From positions 1-52,331 of the forward strand of contig DAHXNZ010000011.1 of NCBI GenBank assembly GCA_027365105.1: DNA of 52,331 nt. Direction: 5' to 3'. Each line of letters begins with the position of its first letter. The first letter of the stretch is position 1. Below, one piece after another: positions 39,228-46,968 of the stretch. The notes beneath the pieces are model-generated. The model saw only the letters and a program-made list of their open reading frames with translations, was not told the origin of the DNA and searched no databases. This stretch comes from Thermoplasmata archaeon (GTDB lineage Archaea > Thermoplasmatota > Thermoplasmata > Lutacidiplasmatales > UBA184). The translations under genes were made by a program, and so were the position numbers.

Positions 39228-40136
39228 ATGCTCGGCCCCGCGACGAACCTCCCGGTCTGTGACCCCACGGCCCCCCCCGCTCCGCGGGCCGAGGAGCGAC
39301 CGTCGGGAATCCCGACCGGTGTGCCCGACTTCGACTCGATCACCGGGGGACTGCCGGCCGGTTCGGTCGTGCTCCTCTGGGGGGAGGCGGGGGCCGGGGC
39401 GGTCGAGTTTGCGGTGACGAGCGCCGTCCATCTGATGCTCCACTACGACGATCCCGAGCGCCACCGGGTCTTCCTCGGGGGGGCGGCCGGACCGTTCACC
39501 TACCCCCGCGGCATCGTCTATGTCAGCGTCACCCGCTCGGAGCGCCAGGTCGTCGCGGAGATTGAGGCGGCCTTCGATCCGACCTATGCCCGGACCCTCG
39601 CGGGCCACACCCGGTTCGAGGATCTCTCGGCCGAGTACTTCCAGGACACCGCGGTGCCGGGCGCCTGGGCGTCGCTCGACCGGCCGCTGCTCACCTCGGC
39701 CCCGGCGAACCGGGGCGCCGGCCGCGGGCCGGTGCGCCGGCTCGTCGAGATCCTCGACCGGGACGGACCGGGAAACCTGATCCTGGTCGACTCGTTGACC
39801 GACCTTCTGGTCCGGCCGGGCATCGACCCCATGGAGATCCTGACCTTCCTCAAGGGGCTGCGCCGTCAGGCGAAGCAGTGGGGGGGGCTCGTCTACCTCC
39901 TCTTGACCCGCGGGGTCGCTCCCCCCTCGACCGAACTCGCGGTCGTCGACTCGGTCGACGGGGTGCTCTCCTTCCGCTGGTCGGTGAGCCCGACCCTGGC
40001 GCAACGCCGCCGGACCCTCCTGGTCGAGAAGTTCCTGCCGGTCCTCGCCCGGATCCCCGAGGAACGCCAGGGGCGGTTCGTGCTCCGGGTCGATGCCGGA
40101 ACGGGACTGGTGACGACCCAGCATGAACGGATCTGA
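39228..40136 (+). CDS. KaiC/RadA-like RecA-fold protein with a degenerate Walker A
   Basis: A 302-residue RecA-superfamily protein of the archaeal KaiC-like group. The opening SGIPTGVPDFDSITGGLPAG matches the family, but the Walker A loop reads GEAGAGAVEF instead of GxxGxGKT, so the Lys and Ser/Thr that bind phosphate are missing. Walker B is recognisable (NLILVDSLTDLLV), as is the following LKGLRRQAKQWGGLVYLLLT. ATP binding is therefore doubtful and a structural or regulatory role more likely. It overlaps the next, intact KaiC-like gene by 14 bases. Confidence 0.85.
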   Translation: MLGPATNLPVCDPTAPPAPRAEERPSGIPTGVPDFDSITGGLPAGSVVLLWGEAGAGAVEFAVTSAVHLMLHYDDPERHRVFLGGAAGPFTYPRGIVYVSVTRSERQVVAEIEAAFDPTYARTLAGHTRFEDLSAEYFQDTAVPGAWASLDRPLLTSAPANRGAGRGPVRRLVEILDRDGPGNLILVDSLTDLLVRPGIDPMEILTFLKGLRRQAKQWGGLVYLLLTRGVAPPSTELAVVDSVDGVLSFRWSVSPTLAQRRRTLLVEKFLPVLARIPEERQGRFVLRVDAGTGLVTTQHERI

Positions 40137-40854
40137 GGTGGCCGGCCCCGCGGCCCGGGTCTCGACGGGGGTCGCCGGGCTCGACGAGATGCTCGGCGGA
40201 GGGGTGCCGGCGGGGCATCTGATCCTGGTCACCGGCCTCCCGGGCACCGGGAAGACGACCCTCGCCCTCCAGTTCCTCTTCGCCGGCGTCGCGCTCGGCG
40301 AGCGGACCCTCTTCCTTTCCCTCGACGAGGAGATCGACAGCCTCGCCGCGACGGCGCGCGGCTTCGGTCTGCCGGTCGATGCCGCGCTGGCCGACGGGCG
40401 GCTCGAGGTCCTCCGGCTCGACCCCCAGGAGACCAAACAGAACATCCACCGCCTGCAGGGCGAGTTCGTGGCCGACCTGCGCCGGCGCGGGGCGCGGCGG
40501 CTGGTCGTCGACTCGGTCTCCCTCCTGCACATGCTCAGCGACGACGAGACCGGGCGACGGACGACCCTCTTCGCCCTCGCGTCGGCGTGCCGGGAGGCCG
40601 GCCTGACCGTCCTCCTCACGGCCGAGGCCGACCCGATGCACCCCGAGGTGAGCCGGGATGGGCTCTCCGAATACATCGCGGACGGGGTCCTGCTGCTCGG
40701 CTACACCCGCGACGCCGACGGGCGTCGGATCTCGCTCGCGCTCCGGATCCTCAAGATGCGGCGCACCGCGCATGCCCGGACCGTCCAGCCGTACACGATC
40801 ACGCCCCGGGGGCTCGAGGTCAATGCCAAGGCCGTCGACTTTGGCCGCGGCTGA
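40123..40854 (+). CDS. KaiC-like RecA-superfamily ATPase
   Basis: A 243-residue single-domain KaiC-like ATPase. Start VSTGVAGLDEMLGGGVPAGH, intact Walker A GLPGTGKTTLALQFLFAG (near residue 37), FLSLDEEIDSL with the catalytic Glu pair, and Walker B RRLVVDSVSLLHML. The C-terminal LALRILKMRRTAHARTVQPY is the family's hallmark. Archaeal KaiC-like proteins are linked to signalling and, in RadA-paralogue form, to DNA repair. It overlaps the degenerate partner by 14 bases and the Y-family polymerase gene by 32 bases, suggesting the three products are made and act together. Confidence 0.9.
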   Translation: MNGSEVAGPAARVSTGVAGLDEMLGGGVPAGHLILVTGLPGTGKTTLALQFLFAGVALGERTLFLSLDEEIDSLAATARGFGLPVDAALADGRLEVLRLDPQETKQNIHRLQGEFVADLRRRGARRLVVDSVSLLHMLSDDETGRRTTLFALASACREAGLTVLLTAEADPMHPEVSRDGLSEYIADGVLLLGYTRDADGRRISLALRILKMRRTAHARTVQPYTITPRGLEVNAKAVDFGRG

Positions 40855-42250
40855 TCGCCCGCCGTTCGACCTGGGCGGCCCGGCCGACGACGACCGCTGG
40901 ATCGTCTACGTCGACATGGACGCCTTCTACGTCTCGTGCGAGCGGCTCCGTCGCCCCGAACTCGTCGGGCGCCGGGTGATCGTCGGCTTCCCGCCGGGCC
41001 CGCGCCCGGGCCGGTCGGTGGTGCTCTCGGCGAGCTACGAGGCGCGGGCGGCGGGGGTGCGCAGCGCCCAGCCGGTCGAGGAGGCCGCCCGCCGGGCCCC
41101 GGACGCGGTCTGGGTCCCCCCCGACTTCGATCTCTACGAGGCGACGGCCGGCGCGGTCCGGGACCGGTTGAGGGAGTTCGATCCGGCTCCCGCCATCCGA
41201 TCGATCGACGAGGCGGCGCTCACGGTCACCGCGCCCACGCCCGAAGCGGTCCGGGCCCGGGCCCGGGAGATCCAGCGGCGGCTCGATCGGGAGCTGGGCC
41301 TGCCGTGCTCGATCGGCGCCTCCCCCTTCGAGACGGTGGCGAAGATCGCCTCGGACCGGGCGAAGCCGGGCGGCATCGTGGTCGTCCCGCGGGAGGAGAC
41401 CCGGGAGTTCCTGGCTCCGCTCCCGGTCCGATCGGTGCCGGGGATCGGACCGAAGACCGAGACCCGGCTGCGCGCCCGCGGCTGGTCGACGCTCGGCGAG
41501 ATCGCCCGGGCCCGGCGGACCGAACTCCGGTCGGTGCTCGGCCCCGGGGCGGGGGGGCTTCTCGACCTCGCCCGGGGATCGCCGAGGCCCTCGACCGACC
41601 GCGCGGGCGGCGGCGGATTCCGCTCGGCGGATCGGACCTTCGAGGAGGACCGGAGCCGATGGGAGGAGATCGTCCCGACGATCGAGGAACTGGCCCTCGC
41701 CCTCGGCCGGGCGCTCGCCGCCCAGCGGCTGAGGTTCTCCGCCGTCTCGGTCGCGTTCCGCTGGGACGACTTTACCCGGAGCCAGCGGCGCCGGAGCCTG
41801 CCGGGCTCCGACGACGCCCCGACGACGATCCAACGCAGCGCCGTGCGGCTGGGCCGGGAGCTCTGGGACGACCGGCGGGGCCAACCGGGGGTCCGGACGG
41901 TATCGGTCCGGGCCGAGGGACTGATCCCGCGTCGGGGCGTCCAGCGTTCGCTCGACCGGTTCTTCGATCCCCCGGCTCCGCGCCGCCCGTTATGTAGGCC
42001 GGCCGGGTGCGACCCCGCATGCCGGCCCGCGACCGCCGGGATTGGATCGGGCGGGCCCGGAGCCTGGCCGAGCCCCGGCCTCCGTGGGGGCTCCCCCGAC
42101 CGGCGTACGACGGCGCCTCGCTGCCGAATGTCACCGCGACCGTCGCCCGGGCCCTCGAGCTCCCGGTGGATCCGGCCCGGCCGCTGGCCCCGCCGCTCGA
42201 GGCGTCGCTCGACCCGCTCGAGGGCCGGCGGCCGGAGGGTCCGGTCGTGA
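40823..42250 (+). CDS. dinB: Y-family DNA polymerase (DNA polymerase IV) with PIP box
   Basis: Translesion polymerase, 475 residues as the frame stands. Catalytic residues are intact: VDMDAFYVSCE with the first Asp pair and steric-gate aromatic, and RSIDEAALTVT with the Asp-Glu pair. The KPGGIVVVP segment and the helix-hairpin-helix VPGIGPKTETRLRARG are present. QRSLDRFF (codons at 41942-41965) is a canonical PCNA-binding PIP box, normally the extreme C-terminus. Here the frame runs 95 codons further as Arg/Pro/Ser-rich sequence overlapping the next gene. This tail is probably not functional, or hides a frameshift. The ATG at 40823 is the first plausible start. Confidence 0.9.
   Translation: MPRPSTLAAADRPPFDLGGPADDDRWIVYVDMDAFYVSCERLRRPELVGRRVIVGFPPGPRPGRSVVLSASYEARAAGVRSAQPVEEAARRAPDAVWVPPDFDLYEATAGAVRDRLREFDPAPAIRSIDEAALTVTAPTPEAVRARAREIQRRLDRELGLPCSIGASPFETVAKIASDRAKPGGIVVVPREETREFLAPLPVRSVPGIGPKTETRLRARGWSTLGEIARARRTELRSVLGPGAGGLLDLARGSPRPSTDRAGGGGFRSADRTFEEDRSRWEEIVPTIEELALALGRALAAQRLRFSAVSVAFRWDDFTRSQRRRSLPGSDDAPTTIQRSAVRLGRELWDDRRGQPGVRTVSVRAEGLIPRRGVQRSLDRFFDPPAPRRPLCRPAGCDPACRPATAGIGSGGPGAWPSPGLRGGSPDRRTTAPRCRMSPRPSPGPSSSRWIRPGRWPRRSRRRSTRSRAGGRRVRS
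41990..41997 (+). promoter_or_regulatory. TATA-like box of the phosphodiesterase gene
   Basis: TTATGTAG is centred 26 bp before the ATG at 42019. It lies right after the codons for the DinB PIP box, where that gene would be expected to end. Confidence 0.45.
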
Positions 42251-43323
42251 TCCTCCTGGTCGACGGGCTCGGGTGGGCGGGGTTCGACCGATGGGTCCGG
42301 TCGGCCGGCACCGAGGCCGCCGACCGTTGGGGATCCCTCGCCCGGCCGATCACGACCGTCTACCCCACCTCGACGGCGGCGGCGCTCCTCTCCCTCTCGA
42401 CCGGGGTGCCGCCGGCCCAGCACGGCCTGGTCGGCTACCGTCAGTATCTCCCCGCGTTCGGCGTGGTCGGCGACATGCTCAAGATGACCCCGCTCGGCGC
42501 CCCGGCTCCCGAGGGGCTGATCGGCCCCGGTTGGAGCCCCGCCCTGATGGGCGGGACCCCCACCCTCTTCCGACGAGGGCTCCGGGGCGCGGCCGTCTCC
42601 CGGGACCGGTTCCAGGGCACGGGGTTCACCCGGTGGCTGTACGACGGGGCGGAATACGTCCCGTGGACGACGGCGAGCGACCTGGCCGTGGAGCTCGCCG
42701 GCCTCCTCGACCGGCCGACTCCCCCGGAGCTCATCCTGGCGTACTGGGACGAGCTCGACACGGTCGCCCACTTCCACGGACCCGAGGACCGGCTCTACCG
42801 CTTCGAGCTCGAGCGGCTCGCCGATCTGGTCGGTTTCATCGCCCGACGGGTCGCCCCGGCGCGGGCCCGGTCGACCGCCTTCTGGATGACGGCCGACCAC
42901 GGCCAGGTGCCGCTCGACCCGGCCCGGCAGATCGAACTCGCCGATGCGCCCGAGGTCCTCCGGGAGATGATCCGACCGCTCGCGGGCGATCGGCGCGGGG
43001 GCTACCTGGCGGCCCGGCCCGGGCGACGGTCGGCGCTGCGCGAAGCGCTGACGGCCCGCCTCCCGCCGGGCGCGCGGGTGCTCGAGATGGAGGAGGCGAT
43101 GGCGGCGGGCCTCTGGGGAGGCCCCCCGTTCCATCCGGAGATGCCGGACCGGCTCGGCGACCTTCTCGCGCTCCTGCCGGCGCCGTGGGGGATGCTCCAA
43201 CGGCTTCCGGCCGCGGGCCCCCGCACGCGTTCGCTCCGGGGAGGCCACGGCGGGCTGGATCCGGAGGAACTCCTCGTGCCGCTCCTGGCCGGGCGGCTCC
43301 GGGATCTGGCCGTGCCCAGGTAA
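42019..43323 (+). CDS. alkaline phosphatase/phosphodiesterase superfamily protein
   Basis: A 434-residue member of the type I phosphodiesterase/nucleotide pyrophosphatase family. Two-metal site motifs are visible: VILLVDGLGW (Asp), TVYPTSTAAALLSLSTG with the nucleophile Thr/Ser, AQHGLVGYR, AYWDELDTVAHFHGPED (Asp and His), MTADHGQVPL (Asp-His) and GGHGGLDPEELLVPLL (His). No signal peptide is seen, so it is probably cytoplasmic. The substrate is unknown. An in-frame upstream GTG (42007) exists, but the TATA spacing favours this ATG. Confidence 0.88.
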   Translation: MPARDRRDWIGRARSLAEPRPPWGLPRPAYDGASLPNVTATVARALELPVDPARPLAPPLEASLDPLEGRRPEGPVVILLVDGLGWAGFDRWVRSAGTEAADRWGSLARPITTVYPTSTAAALLSLSTGVPPAQHGLVGYRQYLPAFGVVGDMLKMTPLGAPAPEGLIGPGWSPALMGGTPTLFRRGLRGAAVSRDRFQGTGFTRWLYDGAEYVPWTTASDLAVELAGLLDRPTPPELILAYWDELDTVAHFHGPEDRLYRFELERLADLVGFIARRVAPARARSTAFWMTADHGQVPLDPARQIELADAPEVLREMIRPLAGDRRGGYLAARPGRRSALREALTARLPPGARVLEMEEAMAAGLWGGPPFHPEMPDRLGDLLALLPAPWGMLQRLPAAGPRTRSLRGGHGGLDPEELLVPLLAGRLRDLAVPR

Positions 43324-43331
43324 CCGTAAAG
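43324..43331 (+). promoter_or_regulatory. TATA-like box of the aIF5B gene
   Basis: CCGTAAAG is centred about 27 bp before the GTG at 43355 and directly follows the phosphodiesterase stop. Confidence 0.35.
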
Positions 43332-43354
43332 GTCCGGCGAGGGTGGTCCGGCAC

Positions 43355-45118
43355 GTGGTGACCCTCCGTCAGCCGATCGTCTCCCTCCTGGGCCATGTGG
43401 ACCACGGGAAGACCACCCTCCTGGACCGGATCACCGGGTCGGCCCGGGCCGTCCGGGAGGCCGGCGGGATTACCCAGCACATCGGGGCGTTCGAGGTCCC
43501 GGGAAGCGGGGTCGCCCGGATCTGCGAGGGCATCCTGAAGGCCGATCAGCTGAGGATCCCCGGCTTCCTGTTCATCGACACGCCCGGCCACCGTTCCTTC
43601 GAGACGCTCCGCCGACGGGGCGGAGCGCTGGCCGACCTGGCCCTGCTCGTCATCGACGCCCGGGACGGGGTGATGCCCCAGACCCGGGAGTCACTCCAGA
43701 TCCTCCGGCACGAAAAGACCCCGTTCGCGGTCGCGCTCACCAAGGTCGACATGCTGCCGGGCTGGCACAAGCCGTCGGGACCGGTCCGGCTGCTGGACTG
43801 GATCGGCCGGTCGGGCGACGAGTTCTCCCGGACGCTGGACGACCGGCTCTACCGCGTCGCCGAGTCCCTGAACGAGATCGGATTCTCGTCGGACCGCTAC
43901 GACCGGGTGAGCGACTTCACCCGGAACGTCGGGATCGTCCCGGTCTCGGCCAAGTTCGGCGTCGGAGTCCCGGAGCTGATCGCCCTGCTGGTCGGCCTGG
44001 CCCAACGGTTCCTCGAAGAGGAACTGGAGCTGGTCACCCGCGGCGGCGAGGCGACGATCCTGGAACGGAGCGACCAGAAGGGCGTGGGTCCGGTGGGGCA
44101 CGTGATCATCTACCGGGGCACGCTCGCGGTCGGGGACACGATCGTGGTCACCGGCCGATCGGCCCCGTTCGAGACCCGGATCCGGGGGCTCTTCCGCCCC
44201 CGGCCGGCCAAGGCGGGCCGGTCGGCCGGATCCGGGGGCCTGGATTCGCTCGACCGGGTCCCGGCGGCGGCCGGAGTCTTCCTCGCGGCGCCGGGGATCG
44301 AAGCGGCGCTGCCGGGCGGGCTCCTCAAGGCCGTCCGCACGGAGGCGGAGCGGGTCCAGGTCCAGGGCGAACTGGCCCGGGAGGCGCAGCCGGTCGCCGA
44401 GCTGGCCCCGAGCGGGGTGGCGATCTATGCCGACGCCCTCGGGGGGCTCGAAGCGCTCGCCTTCGAGTGCCGGGAAGCCCAGATCCCGATCCACGAGGCC
44501 GGGGTCGGACCGGTCGGGCGACCGACCGTCCTTCGGATCGCCTCGGTCAAGGAGCCGCTCCACCGGGCGATCCTCGCCTTCAACGTGCCGATCCTGCCGG
44601 ACGCCCTCGTCCCGGGGGAGGAGGACCAGGTCCGGGTCTTCACGGGCGACGTGATGTACCGGCTGCTCGAGGAGTTCGCCGAATGGAAGCTCGCCCGGGA
44701 AGCGGCGCTCAACGCCCAGCGCCGGATCGACTGGGTCCATCCCGCGAGGTTCGAGATCCTGCCGGGGTTTGTCTTCCGGGCGTCGAAGCCGGCGATCGCC
44801 GGCATCCGGGTGGTTGTCGGGACGCTCCGGCCGGGGACCCGGCTCCTGAAACCGGACGGCACGGAGATCGGCAGCCTCCGGGGCCTCCAGAAGGACGGGA
44901 AGCCGGTGGCCTCCGCCACCCAGGGCGAGGAACTGGCCGCGTCGATCGAGGGCGCCGTGATCGGCCGGAACCTCAAGGAGGGGGACCAGCTCATCGTCTC
45001 GCTGCCCGCGGCCGCCGTGCGGGCGCTGCGCGCGGCCACCCTCTCGCCCGAGGAGCGGGATCTCCTGGAGGAACTGGTGCGGATCCGCCGCCGGACCGAC
45101 CCGTTCTGGGGCCAGTAG
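43355..45118 (+). CDS. infB: translation initiation factor aIF5B (IF2 family)
   Basis: GTPase that promotes ribosomal subunit joining, 587 residues. The G domain has G1 [14 protein letters not shown] (near residue 15), G2 [11 protein letters not shown]3 [12 protein letters not shown] and G4 ALTKVDML. Domain II, the long helix and domain IV follow, ending with [20 protein letters not shown] at 43343 is in frame, but only 15 bp from the TATA-like box, so GTG 43355 (or 43358) is preferred. No intein is present, unlike in some archaeal aIF5B genes. Confidence 0.95.
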   Translation: MVTLRQPIVSLLGHVDHGKTTLLDRITGSARAVREAGGITQHIGAFEVPGSGVARICEGILKADQLRIPGFLFIDTPGHRSFETLRRRGGALADLALLVIDARDGVMPQTRESLQILRHEKTPFAVALTKVDMLPGWHKPSGPVRLLDWIGRSGDEFSRTLDDRLYRVAESLNEIGFSSDRYDRVSDFTRNVGIVPVSAKFGVGVPELIALLVGLAQRFLEEELELVTRGGEATILERSDQKGVGPVGHVIIYRGTLAVGDTIVVTGRSAPFETRIRGLFRPRPAKAGRSAGSGGLDSLDRVPAAAGVFLAAPGIEAALPGGLLKAVRTEAERVQVQGELAREAQPVAELAPSGVAIYADALGGLEALAFECREAQIPIHEAGVGPVGRPTVLRIASVKEPLHRAILAFNVPILPDALVPGEEDQVRVFTGDVMYRLLEEFAEWKLAREAALNAQRRIDWVHPARFEILPGFVFRASKPAIAGIRVVVGTLRPGTRLLKPDGTEIGSLRGLQKDGKPVASATQGEELAASIEGAVIGRNLKEGDQLIVSLPAAAVRALRAATLSPEERDLLEELVRIRRRTDPFWGQ

Positions 45119-45119
45119 G

Positions 45120-45767
45120 CTAGCCCGGCCCGGGCGGATCGTCCGGAGCATCCGGATCGTTGGCCCAGGCCCACTCCTCGAGCGCTTCGGGCCCCAGGGG
45201 TCCGGGCGGCGGCCGTCCCTGATAGACGCCGGGCCGGAGGAAGAACCCGAGGAACATCCCGGCGCCCCCGATGACCAGCAGCCCCGTCCCCGCCGTCAGG
45301 AACGCCGCGTACGACCACAGCGGCAGGGCCGGCGCGGTCGATGCGTAGGTCTCGACGAGGGTCCAGTTGACCGTAGCGGGCACCGGGGTCGAAGTCGTCG
45401 CCCGAAGGAGGTAGGCCCCGGCGAAGCCCGAGTTCGGACTCCAGCTTCCCCCCTCCGTTTGGCTCCACTGCTGGACCGGGGCTCCGTCCGGGCACAGGCC
45501 GGAGGCGCCGCGGGCGCACGCGACCGCCGGCAGAAGTTCGACCCCGACCGGACGGTCGGATGCCCAGGAGATGACCAGGGTCTGGGGGGCCGCGGACGGC
45601 AGATGGATTCCACTCACGCCAGTCCCCGAGCCGGGCACCACGAACGTTTCCGTGCTCCGTGAGACGGAGGTGGCGGAAGCGGCCAGGGGAAGCACCACCG
45701 CGCTGACCAGGGTGGCCGCACCGACGACGGCCAGGAGGATCCCGACGACGACCAGCCCGGGGCGCAC
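45120..45767 (-). CDS. membrane-anchored exported protein of unknown function
   Basis: A 215-residue protein with an N-terminal hydrophobic segment (about residues 5-32, LVVVGILLAVVGAATLVSAV) and a C-terminal membrane helix (about residues 147-173, WSYAAFLTAGTGLLVIGG). Between them is a Ser/Thr/Ala-rich, strand-forming domain of about 110 residues with two Cys (VACARGASGLC) that could form a disulfide outside the cell. The C-terminus is Pro/Asp/Gly-rich and cytoplasmic. It starts at GTG with a TATA-like box about 29 bp upstream. It is divergent from tfb and no family is recognised. Confidence 0.7.
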   Translation of the reverse strand: MRPGLVVVGILLAVVGAATLVSAVVLPLAASATSVSRSTETFVVPGSGTGVSGIHLPSAAPQTLVISWASDRPVGVELLPAVACARGASGLCPDGAPVQQWSQTEGGSWSPNSGFAGAYLLRATTSTPVPATVNWTLVETYASTAPALPLWSYAAFLTAGTGLLVIGGAGMFLGFFLRPGVYQGRPPPGPLGPEALEEWAWANDPDAPDDPPGPG

Positions 45768-45791
45768 GGGCCAACCATGGGGGATGCAGGA

Positions 45792-45800
45792 CTAATACAC
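45792..45800 (-). promoter_or_regulatory. TATA-like box of the exported membrane protein gene
   Basis: The minus-strand GTGTATTAG is centred about 29 bp before the GTG at 45767. Confidence 0.4.
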
Positions 45801-45845
45801 TTCGATGCGACGAGCCGTGCGGCGGCAGGGGGCGGTACGACGGAG

Positions 45846-45853
45846 ATTTATAG
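45846..45853 (+). promoter_or_regulatory. TATA box of tfb
   Basis: ATTTATAG is centred about 27 bp before the GTG at 45877, a strong consensus match predicting a leaderless tfb mRNA. Confidence 0.6.
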
Positions 45854-45876
45854 AAGTGGACCGTTCGTGATACAGT

Positions 45877-46833
45877 GTGACAGACATTGGCCGGCCCGCG
45901 GGCATTCCTTTGGGGGATTCTCCGGGGGGCGACCCGCCCTGTCCCATGTGCCGCTCCGCCCGACGGATCCTCGATTCGGCCCGTCAGGAGACCCACTGTG
46001 CCGACTGCGGCCTGGTCTTCGACGGGTCGCTCGTCGCCGACCTCCCTCCGGCTTCACCGGAAGGGCCTGCGCAGGCCTCCAGCGGGCGGGGGATCGGCCC
46101 GTTCAACGCCCCCGGGGCATCGAGGCGGAGCCTGGGATCGACGCTCATGATTTCCCGCGACGGGCAGGGGCGCCGCCTGGACTGGCACCGACGCTACGAG
46201 TTCCAGCATCTCCGCCGTGTCATGCAGCGGCAAACCTCCCGGGTCGTCGATGGCCCGCTCGACCACTCCCAGGCCCGATCGGAGATCGCCATGGTCGCCG
46301 AACGGCTGGGGGTGCCTTCGGTCGTCCAGGCCGAGGCGGAGCGGATCTACGGCCTCGCCAAGGTCCACGGACTCTACCGGGGCCGGAGCCTGCCCGCCAC
46401 GGTCGGAGCTTCGATGTACGCCGCCTGTCGGAGATACTCACTCCCCCGGACCCTCGGTGAGATTGCGGCCGCCGTCGGGGCGAGCCGGGCCGAGGTCGGG
46501 CGCACCTTCAAGGTGGTCCAGCGGGGGCTGCCCGAAACCATCCCCTCGATCGGGCTCAAGGCCTTCCTTCAGCGGTATGCCGACGAGCTCGCCCTCTCTC
46601 CGTCGGTCCGCTCGCACGTCGAGGAGATGCTGGCCGAGGCCCAGCAGAACCCGGAGCTCTCCGGGATCAGCCCGCACGGCCTGGTCGCGGCCTTAATCTA
46701 CCTTGCGGCCGAACGGAGCGGAGAGCACCGCTCGAGGGCCCAGGTGGCCCGGGTGAGCGCGATCACGGAAGTGACGCTCCGGTCGACGAGCCGGCTCGTC
46801 GAACGGCTGTTCGGAACCTCGGCCGACTCCTAA
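45877..46833 (+). CDS. tfb: transcription initiation factor B (TFB)
   Basis: The archaeal TFIIB homologue that bridges TBP-bound promoters and RNA polymerase, 318 residues. The N-terminal zinc ribbon CPMCRSARR followed by HCADCGLVFDG is at about residues 21-50. A linker containing GSTLMISRDGQGRRLDWHRR (B-finger region) comes next. Two cyclin folds follow, the first at about residues 110-210 with IYGLAKVHGLYRGRSLPATV, the second from about 215 with IPSIGLKAFLQRYADEL. The GTG start is set by the TATA box. A GTGACAGACATT sequence at the start resembles the smc repeat region, possibly by chance. Confidence 0.95.
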   Translation: MTDIGRPAGIPLGDSPGGDPPCPMCRSARRILDSARQETHCADCGLVFDGSLVADLPPASPEGPAQASSGRGIGPFNAPGASRRSLGSTLMISRDGQGRRLDWHRRYEFQHLRRVMQRQTSRVVDGPLDHSQARSEIAMVAERLGVPSVVQAEAERIYGLAKVHGLYRGRSLPATVGASMYAACRRYSLPRTLGEIAAAVGASRAEVGRTFKVVQRGLPETIPSIGLKAFLQRYADELALSPSVRSHVEEMLAEAQQNPELSGISPHGLVAALIYLAAERSGEHRSRAQVARVSAITEVTLRSTSRLVERLFGTSADS

Positions 46834-46842
46834 GGCGGGCCC

Positions 46843-46883
46843 GGGACGCTTCGCGGCGCTCGTTCAGCGAACAGCCTCGTCCC
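46843..46883 (+). terminator. candidate stem-loop after tfb
   Basis: GGGACG (46843-46848) pairs with CGTCCC (46878-46883), enclosing TTCGC/GCGAA (46850-46871). It begins 9 bases after the tfb stop. No T-run follows. The rest of the gap to 46968 shows only a weak TTGAAGA promoter-like site (46941-46947). Confidence 0.3.
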
Positions 46884-46968
46884 GGTCGTGGCGCCGGGGA
46901 CGGGCGGGAGGACCGGCGGGTGGGCCCCCGGGAGTTTCCCTTGAAGAATCGGTCGTCCTCCCCTCCAC

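Noticed and set aside
45871-45890. tfb start region as an autoregulatory operator shared with smc
   Set aside because: The shared CAGACATT string is only 8 bases and the tandem arrangement seen at smc is absent, so it is mentioned but not called.
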